From Spirochaetota bacterium (GTDB lineage: Bacteria; Spirochaetota; Spirochaetia; Treponematales; Treponemataceae), in contig JAKPSR010000007.1 in NCBI GenBank assembly GCA_029571425.1, forward strand, positions 1 to 7,732: a stretch of 7,732 nucleotides of DNA. The letters run 5' to 3'. How positions within the stretch are numbered: the stretch's first letter is position 1; each line of letters begins with the position of its first letter. Shown here piece after piece: positions 1-5,758 of the stretch. The notes beneath the pieces are model-generated. The model worked only from the letters and a program-made list of their open reading frames with translations, had not been told where the DNA came from and searched no databases. The translations under genes were made by a program, and so were the position numbers.

Positions 1-1227
1 GTAGCGAAGCCCCGCGAGCGCGGGATCGTCGGGAAGGTCATCGTCCCGCTCCGCATGCGCGAACTCCTGGGGCACGTCCTCGGGACGCGTCTCGACGACG
101 ATGGCCGCGTTCGACCATCGGGCGTTCCGGCTCGAGGGCGACATCCCGTTGACCACGATCTCTCCGTTCGCCGTCGCCGAGGGCACGACGAGCCCACCCG
201 GGCACATGCAGAAGGAATAAACCCCGCGGCCCTCGACCTGCGCTACGAGTCGGTAGGTCGCGGCGGGAAGCCCCTCTGTCTGCTTTCCATGATATTGAAT
301 GCGATCGATGAGCTCGCGCGGGTGCTCGACGCGCACGCCCATCGCGAAGGTTTTTGCCTCGAGGGCGCGTATTCCGAGCGCGGTAGCGCGTCGCGCGAGA
401 AGGGCGTACACGTCGCGGGCGGAATGGCCCGTCGCCAGGATCACCGCGTCTGCGTCGATCTTCTCGCCATCTGCGAGGACGACGCCTCGCGCGCGGACGG
501 CCCGGCCGCGAGGCTCTGTCCCCGCGGTTGACCCGTTTCCCGCGCCGTCGAGGATCAGGTCGATGACCCGCGCCCAGAAGCGTACCTCGCCGCCGTTTGC
601 CCGAACGGTCTCGACCATGCGCGCGACGATGGCGGGGAGCCGATCGGTCCCGATGTGCGGATGCGCGTCGGTGAGTATCTCCGGCTCGGCGCCGTGGTGG
701 TGGAAGATCGAGAGTACGCGCCCGACGTCGCCGCGCTTATTCGACCTCGTGTAGAGCTTGCCGTCGGAAAAAGTTCCCGCCCCTCCCTCGCCGAAACAGT
801 AGTTCGATTCGGGATTAATAGATCCCTCCCGGGAGATGCGAGCGATGTCGCGCTTTCTTTCCGAAGCGGTCCCGCCTCGATCGAGGACGATTGGCGTGAC
901 GCCGCGCTCGATGAGCTTGAGCGCGGCGAAGAGGCCGGCGGGACCCGAGCCGACGACGATGGCGCGTCTTCCTTTCGAGACGGGACTCCATTTCGGGACG
1001 AACTCATCAAACCCCGCTGCGGAAGAGGGAGGCTGCTCACCGATATATACCGCGACGCGGAGGGCGACCTTGACCCGCCCGTGCCGCGCGTCGATGGATT
1101 TCTTCCGCACGGTGACGGCGGTTATGTCTTGCGCGGGGACGCCGAGCGCGCGCGCGGCCCGGTTCTTAAGCTCCTGCTCGTTGCCTTCCTCGTCCGAGGC
1201 GAGGATAAGGGTCGTTTCCGTAATCAT
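1..1227 (-). CDS. FAD-dependent dehydrogenase, COG2509 type (3' end beyond the window)
   Basis: Read on the minus strand, an ATG at 1227 opens an uninterrupted frame of 409 codons running off the left edge. Residues 1-80 form a small alpha/beta-looking N-terminal region. A Rossmann FAD-binding motif (AIVVGSGPAGLFAA) lies at about 89-102, with an acidic strand end (IVLDRGG) near 113-119. Further family landmarks are FGEGGAGTFSDGKL (about 145-158), ILATGHSARD (263-272), FCMCPGG (339-345) and VVNGMSPSSRNAR (358-370). Together these are characteristic of the uncharacterised FAD-dependent dehydrogenases of COG2509, cytosolic flavoproteins whose substrate is not established. Homologues are typically somewhat longer, so I infer that some tens of C-terminal residues are missing. 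A Gly/Ser/Thr-rich segment at about 228-242 looks like a surface loop insertion. The upstream sequence has no convincing Shine-Dalgarno; a -10-like TATACT seven bases before the ATG suggests a nearly leaderless transcript. Family assignment is firm; function is unknown. Confidence 0.9.
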   Translation of the reverse strand, partial: MITETTLILASDEEGNEQELKNRAARALGVPAQDITAVTVRKKSIDARHGRVKVALRVAVYIGEQPPSSAAGFDEFVPKWSPVSKGRRAIVVGSGPAGLFAALKLIERGVTPIVLDRGGTASERKRDIARISREGSINPESNYCFGEGGAGTFSDGKLYTRSNKRGDVGRVLSIFHHHGAEPEILTDAHPHIGTDRLPAIVARMVETVRANGGEVRFWARVIDLILDGAGNGSTAGTEPRGRAVRARGVVLADGEKIDADAVILATGHSARDVYALLARRATALGIRALEAKTFAMGVRVEHPRELIDRIQYHGKQTEGLPAATYRLVAQVEGRGVYSFCMCPGGLVVPSATANGEIVVNGMSPSSRNARWSNAAIVVETRPEDVPQEFAHAERDDDLPDDPALAGLRY

Positions 1228-1234
1228 CGCCCGA

Positions 1235-1264
1235 AGTATAGGACGCCTCGGCGTCCTTGCGCAA
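1235..1264 (-). promoter_or_regulatory. Candidate promoter of the FAD-dehydrogenase gene
   Basis: On the minus strand a -10-like TATACT (1240 to 1235, five of six consensus bases) is preceded by TTGCGC (1264 to 1259, three of six) with an 18-base spacer. The -10 ends only seven bases before the ATG at 1227, so transcription would begin at or next to the start codon, giving a leaderless or nearly leaderless message. That fits the lack of a ribosome-binding site. The -35 match is weak, so an activator may be required. This is a prediction from sequence only. Confidence 0.4.
1241..1256. promoter_or_regulatory. Palindrome filling the promoter spacer (candidate operator)
   Basis: GGACGCC-TC-GGCGTCC is a perfect inverted repeat with 7-base arms and a 2-base centre. 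It lies between the candidate -35 and -10 of the dehydrogenase gene. It has no following T run on either strand, so it is a poor intrinsic terminator for the AraC-type gene upstream. A dyad between -35 and -10 with a longer than usual spacer is the geometry known for MerR-family activation. Which protein binds it, if any, cannot be read from the sequence. Confidence 0.4.
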
Positions 1265-1294
1265 CGGATGCCGGGCGAGTCGGCTGTCGCTCGT

Positions 1295-2164
1295 TTATCG
1301 TATCGGTACCCAGTACTCGCACCAATAATCGAGAGCCTCGGCGTCGGGAAGGTCGGGGTAGTACTCGATCTCGGCCGTGCCCGCGTGCTCGCGCCCGGAG
1401 GAAGGGAACCACTCCGAGTAGATTCGTTTGATGGTATCCTGGAAATTCGCGCGAAGGGGGCCGCGCGAGGTAACCTTCGCCCAGGTCGAGGCGGGGACCT
1501 CGAAGTCGACGCACCGTTCGGGCAGGCCACTTCGGTCATCGGGCCGCTCGATCGCGATCGCGTAGGTGAAGTCGCCCGTTACGCAGTCGAATTCGTGGCA
1601 CACCCCGATCACGCCGAGGCGGCGAGGCGTCGCTTTCTTGCAGAGCGCGGCGAAACTTCCGTCGGCGTCTGCCCGTTCCCAGAAGGCAGGCACGGCGATG
1701 AAATTCTCCCCGTTCGCCTTGCGTACTCGGGTCGCGATACCGGTAAGCGACAGTGCCTGTCCCCTTTCGACGCGAAACTCCATCGGCTTGTCGCCTCGCA
1801 ACGCAACCGTGAACGAAAGTGGGGGATAGCTGTGCAGGGACGCGCCAGGGCGTCTTGCCTCGCTCGGCAGGCAGTTAAATTCCCTCTTGAAGGCGCGGGC
1901 GAATGAGTCGGGCGAGTCGTAGCCGTAGCGAAGGGCGACGTCGATGATCCGATCATCGGTCGAGGCGAGGTCGATTGCCGCGCGGGTGAGGCGCCGTCGC
2001 CTCGCGTATTCGGCCGGGGATATCCCGGTGATAACGTCGAACATGCGCATGAAGTGGAACGCGGACGCGTTCGCGGCCGCCGCCGCGCGTTCCACGTCGA
2101 AATCCTCCGTCAGGTGCGCCTCGATCCAGTCGATCGCGGCGACCATCCTCCCTTGCCAGTCCAT
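1295..2164 (-). CDS. AraC-family regulator with C-terminal GyrI-like ligand-binding domain
   Basis: This is a 289-residue cytosolic one-component transcription regulator. Residues 1-105 hold the AraC DNA-binding domain at the N-terminus: the first helix-turn-helix lies around 22-43, and the family signature around the second (IIDVALRYGYDSPDSFARAF at 73-92, then KREFNCLPSEAR) is very clear. Residues 127-289 resemble the GyrI/SbmC-like effector-binding fold, with an initial strand pair (about 128-145) and a closing segment rich in Tyr, Trp and Glu (EIEYYPDLPDAE, DYWCEYWVPI). This order matches the Rob type of architecture, in which the C-terminal domain senses small molecules. The start at 2164 was chosen because it has an AAGGAGG site six bases upstream; an in-frame ATG at 2230 lies inside the preceding gene. 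The gene sits between the C45 hydrolase gene (35 bases upstream) and the FAD-dehydrogenase gene, which are its most likely targets. The ligand is unknown. Confidence 0.92.
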   Translation of the reverse strand: MDWQGRMVAAIDWIEAHLTEDFDVERAAAAANASAFHFMRMFDVITGISPAEYARRRRLTRAAIDLASTDDRIIDVALRYGYDSPDSFARAFKREFNCLPSEARRPGASLHSYPPLSFTVALRGDKPMEFRVERGQALSLTGIATRVRKANGENFIAVPAFWERADADGSFAALCKKATPRRLGVIGVCHEFDCVTGDFTYAIAIERPDDRSGLPERCVDFEVPASTWAKVTSRGPLRANFQDTIKRIYSEWFPSSGREHAGTAEIEYYPDLPDAEALDYWCEYWVPIR

Positions 2165-2189
2165 CGGGGCCCTCCTTCGGGGACCCCGA
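2164..2189 (-). promoter_or_regulatory. Alternative hairpins around the AraC-type gene ribosome-binding site
   Basis: In the minus-strand message, TCGGGG (2189 to 2184) can pair with the adjacent CCCCGA (2182 to 2177) or with a second CCCCGA (2169 to 2164). The second CCCCGA includes the A of the start codon. The first pairing leaves the AGGAGG mostly free. The second places the whole Shine-Dalgarno in a 14-base loop and part of the start codon in a stem. This could tune translation in the C45-AraC operon; it could also be chance in GC-rich DNA. Confidence 0.3.
2171..2177 (-). promoter_or_regulatory. Ribosome-binding site deciding the AraC-type gene start
   Basis: AAGGAGG on the minus strand (2177 to 2171) sits six bases before the ATG at 2164, which supports this start over the upstream in-frame ATG at 2230. 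Confidence 0.8.
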
Positions 2190-2199
2190 CAGTGTAGCA

Positions 2200-3309
2200 T
2201 CAATCCGCCGCGCGCGGAATACGGGCCCACGTCTCCACGGGCGCGGTCTCGTCGGGAAGCTCTGCGTAGTACTCAGTCATGCCGACGGGGTCGCCCGGGC
2301 TGAAGGGTCGGAAATCGTTCCCCGCGACGTCCGGAGCCCCGAAGCAGACGTTGAAGGTGCCCGCGGAGAGGTCGGCGTACGCGGACCACAATGTGCCGAA
2401 ATAGTCTTTGTAGTAGTGCGCGACCACTCCATCGGGCATGCGCGCCGAAAGTATTCGTCGCGCGTCCTCGGTCGAGAGTTTCCCCTCCGCGAGGGACTTC
2501 GCGAGGTAGCGGGCTCGCACATCGGAGTGCGCGAAGATGTCCGGCTGTCCGTCGCGGGTACCGGGAAGGGCGAAGTGGTTCGTCGAGAAAAGTATACCTG
2601 AGTCCGCGCGCTTAATCGATTGGGCGTCGGGCCCCTTCTCGATCAGCGCCGCGTGCCCGCCCCGGTCCGCGACGATCATGTTAAGCTCGAACGCGAGTGG
2701 GAAGGAGGACGCGATCTCGATCGCCTCCTCGACGTTCGCCGCGCGGTCGAGGATGGTTCGAAGCAGCGCCCAGAATCGGAACCCCCTGTTCGACGGGAGG
2801 GGGCGGTCGGGCCGCGGGTTCCCCGCGCTCATCGATACCCACAGGCCTTTCTCGTTAATACCGTCGTATCGACCAAAGATGAACACGCCGAACCCAGTGT
2901 GCCCGTAGTGGCCGCGGACGCGGACCGTTCGCAAGGTGAATTCGTCCTCAAGACTCCACTCGTAGCTCCTACCGCAGATCACGCTTCCCGAGGCGGTGCG
3001 ATCGGGGAGGATGGCGAAGTGACTGCAGTGGCCCGTGTGCGGGATCGTCGCCGTGTACCACACGACGGACTCAGGGCGAGTTCCCAATTCCTTCGCGAAG
3101 CCCTCGATCTCCGCGACGAGGCCCGGGCACCACTCGTCGGTCATCTTGAGCAGGGACTCCGCCTCGGCGAGCCTGGTCGCGTTGCCGCCGAGCGGGTTGG
3201 CGAAAAAAGGGATCGCGCCGGGGGCGACGCGCTTCAGCGCGCGGGCCTCCTCTCTTCCGACGGCCATGGCGTCCCCTTCCATCACTTGATACGTAAAGCG
3301 CTGCTTCAT
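2200..3309 (-). CDS. C45-family (acyl-CoA:6-APA acyltransferase-like) Ntn hydrolase
   Basis: This is a 369-residue protein of the self-processing C45 / linear-amide hydrolase group, whose members cut or form amide bonds after autocleavage exposes an N-terminal cysteine. The predicted nucleophile is Cys95 in TGHCSHFAI, followed by the strand motif CGRSYEW (112-118), which matches the GRN-[YL]-DW pattern of the superfamily. Further landmarks are YDGINEKGLWVSMS (148-161) and STNHFALPG (242-250). The N-terminal part contains the typical helical stretch EIEGFAKELG (67-76), which would become the small subunit (residues 1-94). Here the residue before the nucleophile is His, whereas the fungal acyltransferase cleaves Gly-Cys. 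There is no signal peptide, so it is probably cytosolic. The start at 3309 has AGGAGG eight bases upstream; an upstream in-frame start at 3750 would overlap the divergent phzF-like gene and was rejected. It is probably cotranscribed with the AraC-type regulator gene. The substrate is unknown; acyl amides such as N-acyl amino acids or beta-lactam-like compounds are possible. Confidence 0.85.
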   Translation of the reverse strand: MKQRFTYQVMEGDAMAVGREEARALKRVAPGAIPFFANPLGGNATRLAEAESLLKMTDEWCPGLVAEIEGFAKELGTRPESVVWYTATIPHTGHCSHFAILPDRTASGSVICGRSYEWSLEDEFTLRTVRVRGHYGHTGFGVFIFGRYDGINEKGLWVSMSAGNPRPDRPLPSNRGFRFWALLRTILDRAANVEEAIEIASSFPLAFELNMIVADRGGHAALIEKGPDAQSIKRADSGILFSTNHFALPGTRDGQPDIFAHSDVRARYLAKSLAEGKLSTEDARRILSARMPDGVVAHYYKDYFGTLWSAYADLSAGTFNVCFGAPDVAGNDFRPFSPGDPVGMTEYYAELPDETAPVETWARIPRAAD

Positions 3310-3447
3310 CCTTCGTTCCTCCTGGGTTGATTCTATACCACCCGGCAGGGCGCGTGCCCGACCTTTCTTGCCGTCCCCTGTCGGCCTCTTCTGTACAAGG
3401 GCGCCCAAAATGGGATACCGTACGGAAAACAAAACAGGGAGCACAGA
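3310..3447. promoter_or_regulatory. Divergent control region between the C45 hydrolase and phzF-like genes
   Basis: These 138 bases separate two genes transcribed away from each other, so both promoters should lie here. For the minus strand, TAGAAT (3335 to 3330, five of six -10 bases) overlaps TATAGA preceded by TGG, an extended -10 look; no good -35 is seen. It would give a leader of only about 15 bases, just enough for the AGGAGG. For the plus strand I see only weak candidates, for example TGTACA at 3392-3397 followed by GATACC. Short dyads GGGC-GCGT-GCCC (3348-3359) and GGGCGCCC (3399-3406) could be regulator sites. The phzF-like gene has a modest AGGGAG site at 3436-3441, six bases before its ATG. 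Confidence 0.45.
3318..3323 (-). promoter_or_regulatory. Ribosome-binding site deciding the C45 hydrolase start
   Basis: AGGAGG on the minus strand (3323 to 3318) lies eight bases before the ATG at 3309. It settles the start against the much longer frame that opens at 3750. Confidence 0.8.
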
Positions 3448-4371
3448 ATGAACGTGACGCTTCGCAAAATCGATGCTTTTTCCTGGAACGGCTCGGCAGG
3501 CAATCCTGCCGCCGTTTGCTATCCTTCCGCTGACCAGGTCCTCCCTCCAGAGACGATGCAAACCATCGCGCGCGAGCTTCGGGACGAGGTGCGCGAGGTT
3601 GGTTTTTTCTTTCCTATCGGGCATCCGCAGTACGATGCCGCCGCGCTCGGTGTCGCCGCCGGTGCCCGCCAACCTCTTTATCGGTGTAAGTACTACTCGG
3701 CCGAGCGCGAGGTTGATTTCTGCGGGCACGCGACTATCGCCGCCATGCACGATCTCGCGCGGTCGGGGGCGGTACGCGACGGCGAGCCCTTTTCGATACT
3801 GACTAACCGCGGCGCGCTCGACGTCTATCCCCGAGCCGAGGCCGACGCTGTGTTCATTCGGGCTCCGGAGCCGCGGTTTCGAAACGCGGCGATCCCCCGG
3901 GACGACACCGCTTGGGCCCTTGGGCTTGATCCTGCGGCTCTCGACCCGAGCCTTCCGCTGTCGATCGTCAATGCCGGGCTCGATACCCTGCTCGTGCCGG
4001 TTTCCGGCCTCGACGCCGTCCTTTCCCTCGCGCCCGATTTCGAGGTCTTGAAGGACTGGTGCTTCGCGTCAGGGGCCGATATCGTCGAAGTGTTCACCCG
4101 AGAGACTGTCGATCATGCCGCCTCGTGGAGGGTTAGGGTTTTCCCGCCGCGTATGGGCTATCTGGAGGATCCGGCGACCGGCTCGGGCAATTCGGCTCTG
4201 GGGTATTACCTCCTAAGAAACGGGTTATGGGATGGGACTCCGCTCGTGCTCGAGCAAAATGGGGAACGGAACCTCGCAAATCGCGTGCGTCTGGAGACCC
4301 TTCCTGGCGGACAGGTCGTTCTTTTCGGGGGGTCCGGCGTCCTCATAAACGAAATCGAATACAGAAAATAA
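3448..4371 (+). CDS. PhzF-family isomerase-like protein
   Basis: This is a 307-residue cytosolic protein with the two-lobed PhzF / diaminopimelate-epimerase-like fold. It shows the N-terminal signature KIDAFSWNGSAGNPAAV (7-23), the REVGF segment with Glu50 at the place of the catalytic Glu of PhzF (SETAF in many homologues), the FCGHATIA motif (91-98), and DPATGSGNSALGYYL (241-255) near the C-terminus. The conserved His94 and Asp241 align with the other active-site acid/base residues of PhzF. In phenazine producers PhzF isomerises trans-2,3-dihydro-3-hydroxyanthranilate. Most homologues, however, sit outside phenazine clusters, and there are no other phenazine genes here, so the reaction is unknown. 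A stretch of about 12 extra residues (around 57-78) separates the Glu segment from the CGHA motif relative to compact members such as E. coli YddE. The gene starts divergently from the C45 hydrolase, and no terminator hairpin follows the TAA, so some readthrough into the TetR operon is possible. Confidence 0.93.
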   Translation: MNVTLRKIDAFSWNGSAGNPAAVCYPSADQVLPPETMQTIARELRDEVREVGFFFPIGHPQYDAAALGVAAGARQPLYRCKYYSAEREVDFCGHATIAAMHDLARSGAVRDGEPFSILTNRGALDVYPRAEADAVFIRAPEPRFRNAAIPRDDTAWALGLDPAALDPSLPLSIVNAGLDTLLVPVSGLDAVLSLAPDFEVLKDWCFASGADIVEVFTRETVDHAASWRVRVFPPRMGYLEDPATGSGNSALGYYLLRNGLWDGTPLVLEQNGERNLANRVRLETLPGGQVVLFGGSGVLINEIEYRK

Positions 4372-4396
4372 TCGTGATTGAGAAGCATTTTTCATA

Positions 4397-4425
4397 TTGA
4401 CAAATAAACTGAACGGTATTAACTT
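4397..4425 (+). promoter_or_regulatory. Promoter of the TetR operon
   Basis: A perfect -35 hexamer TTGACA (4397-4402) is followed after 17 bases by TAACTT (4420-4425), a weak -10. The segment 4372-4450 is strikingly AT-rich compared with the surrounding genes, as expected for a regulated promoter. The proposed -10 and start point overlap the palindrome at 4422-4438, so repressor bound there would block polymerase. The -10 choice is uncertain; the -35 is convincing. Confidence 0.65.
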
Positions 4426-4438
4426 AACATTGTTAAGT
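4422..4438. promoter_or_regulatory. Perfect palindrome, probable operator of the TetR regulator
   Basis: ACTTAACA-T-TGTTAAGT is a perfect inverted repeat with 8-base arms around one central base, ending 22 bases before the TetR start codon. TetR-family repressors usually bind such dyads in their own promoters. It overlaps the predicted -10 and transcription start and is not followed by a T run, so an operator is far more likely than a terminator. A TTAAC half-site is also repeated directly just upstream (TTAACTTAAC, 4419-4428). Confidence 0.75.
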
Positions 4439-4460
4439 ATCTGAATAAGGGGAAGAGAAG

Positions 4461-5063
4461 ATGCGTGGCCCGAATCCAGAACTCGAACGGCGTATACGCG
4501 AAGAGTGCCTTGCCCTTTTGATGGAAAAGGAGCCGGAGGAAATAGGCATGCGCGAGATCGCCGCGCGCGCGGGTGTGTCGGCGACTGCGCTCTATTACTA
4601 TTTCGCCGACAAGGATCGGCTATTTGACGCGGTCAAGCGAGATTGCCTTGAGCGGATGGATGCGCATATCGCGCGTGACGTTGCGGCCGCGCCGACCATG
4701 CCCGAAACGATCAAAGCCGGGCTTTCCGCGTTTCGCGACTGGTGCTTCGAGAACCCAAGGATCGCGCTTCTCGTGATGGGGCGATTTCGTCCGAACGAGG
4801 ACCCCAGCGCGGAAACCCAAGCGCCCTATTACCGAAGCACGGCGCTCGCGCGCGACTTGCTCGATCGCGCGGTGGCCGGAGGTTTTTCGAAAAGCGCGGA
4901 TACCCTCCTCGACGCAGCGCTCGCCGTCGCCGCCCTTTGGGGCGCGATCGAGTCGATTCTATATAAGCGTACGGTGCCCGAGTATTGGGAACGCGGCGTC
5001 GAGTTTACCGATCGGATGATCGAGCTCGTGTGCGGGCGGCTCCTAAACGGAAAGGAAGGTTGA
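4461..5063 (+). CDS. TetR/AcrR-family transcriptional regulator
   Basis: This is a 200-residue one-component repressor. The N-terminal helix-turn-helix is typical: EEIGMREIAARAGVSATALY then YYFADKDRLFDAV (about 26-58). The rest (60-200) is an all-helical ligand-binding and dimerisation domain of the usual length, with a Trp/Phe-rich stretch (FRDWCFENPRIALLVMGRFR, 91-110) that may line the ligand pocket. An AAGGGGA site (4447-4453) sits seven bases before the ATG. The gene is first in a tight operon: its TGA ends one base before the next ATG, and the barrel gene follows after that. With the palindrome in front, it most likely represses its own operon and is released by a ligand handled at the cell envelope. 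The ligand cannot be predicted. Confidence 0.95.
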   Translation: MRGPNPELERRIREECLALLMEKEPEEIGMREIAARAGVSATALYYYFADKDRLFDAVKRDCLERMDAHIARDVAAAPTMPETIKAGLSAFRDWCFENPRIALLVMGRFRPNEDPSAETQAPYYRSTALARDLLDRAVAGGFSKSADTLLDAALAVAALWGAIESILYKRTVPEYWERGVEFTDRMIELVCGRLLNGKEG

Positions 5064-5064
5064 T

Positions 5065-5757
5065 ATGAAGAAGAAAGCGTTCGCGCTTATCGTGCTTGCG
5101 GCGATTGCCCTTGGCGTTCCGGTGGCCCTCGCGGCCGCGGAACCGCGTCTCGCCGTCGAGGCGTCGATCGTTCCCGGTCCCGAGTGGACGGGCTCGATGT
5201 GGATCGCCGTGATCAAGGTGAAGAAGGATCCGCAGTACGCGGTGTGGGTCGAGACGGCCGACGGGGAATACGTCGCCACCCTCGCGGTATCGGGCAAGAC
5301 CGTGTCGAAGGATTGGACCGGCGCGCCCGATGAGGGGCGGCCCGAGTCCCTTCCCGTATGGTCGGCCGCGCGCGCCCGCGCTTCGGGATCAGATCCCTCG
5401 GTGGACGCGGCGAGCTCGGCGACGCCCGACGCGTCGGCGGCGATCTCTGGGTCCGTCGATCTCGTTCCCGGTCGCGAGTACGTCATCAGGCTCGAGGTGA
5501 ACCACAGCTTCGACTACAACGAACGTTGGCCGAAGAAGGCGAAAAAAGGAAGCCCCGGTTACTCAGGGGTAAATGGACAACCCTCCCTCGTGTACGAGGG
5601 AAGATTTCGGGCTGAGCGGGGCGCCACGGTACGGCTTGTCCCGGTCGCCCAGGGCTCGGTCGACGGCTCTGACGGTCTCGCGCGGGCCGGCCTCGACGGC
5701 CTATCTACCGCGCTCGAGATCGTGTCTTCGGCAATGGCCGAGGTAAAGGAGAAATAA
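5065..5757 (+). CDS. Secreted DUF2271-like protein
   Basis: This is a 230-residue exported protein. Residues 1-24 are a signal peptide (MKKK, then a hydrophobic core, cleavage near ALA-AAE). The mature part resembles DUF2271 periplasmic proteins: WIAVIKVKKDPQYAVWVETADGE (46-68) followed by YVATLAVSGK (69-78), a Trp-containing linker with LPVWS (96-100), and the short motif VDAASSATPDAS (113-124) at the place where family members often carry D-x-x-T-[GS]-A-T. Then come PGREYVIRLEVNHSFDYNE (135-153) and SGVNGQPSLVYEGRF (167-181). The 113-124 motif recalls the ApbE flavin-attachment sequence D-x-x-[ST]-G-A-[ST], but with Ser118 instead of Gly. The molecular role is not known; DUF2271 genes have been linked by context to flavinylated extracytoplasmic redox proteins. 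Start: an AAAGGAAGG site overlaps the end of the TetR gene, and only one base separates the TetR stop from this ATG, implying translational coupling. The exact family name is my recognition from motifs and should be treated as probable. Confidence 0.7.
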   Translation: MKKKAFALIVLAAIALGVPVALAAAEPRLAVEASIVPGPEWTGSMWIAVIKVKKDPQYAVWVETADGEYVATLAVSGKTVSKDWTGAPDEGRPESLPVWSAARARASGSDPSVDAASSATPDASAAISGSVDLVPGREYVIRLEVNHSFDYNERWPKKAKKGSPGYSGVNGQPSLVYEGRFRAERGATVRLVPVAQGSVDGSDGLARAGLDGLSTALEIVSSAMAEVKEK

Positions 5758-5758
5758 T

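Noticed and set aside
655..1906. Long plus-strand open frames opposite the FAD-dehydrogenase and AraC genes
   Set aside because: They are Arg/Ala/Pro-rich with no recognisable domain, lack ribosome-binding sites, and lie opposite genes with strong family motifs; in GC-rich DNA such shadow frames are expected.
2165..2230. N-terminal extension of the AraC-type gene starting at 2230
   Set aside because: It would run into the end of the C45 gene, and the ATG at 2164 has an ideal AAGGAGG six bases upstream.
2620..3330. Plus-strand open frame of 236 codons opposite the C45 hydrolase
   Set aside because: The composition is Arg/Gly/Val-rich with no motif, and the minus strand codes for a clear C45 protein with a good ribosome-binding site.
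3310..3750. N-terminal extension of the C45 hydrolase starting at 3750
   Set aside because: It would overlap about 300 bases of the PhzF gene, shows no conserved sequence, and an AGGAGG-supported ATG exists at 3309.
3448..4371. Phenazine biosynthesis locus
   Set aside because: Only a PhzF homologue is present; no phzA/B, phzD, phzE or phzG genes are nearby, and most PhzF homologues have other roles.
4372..4460. Intrinsic terminator after the phzF-like gene
   Set aside because: The only strong dyad (4422-4438) is AT-rich, has no T run and sits on a promoter, which fits an operator better.
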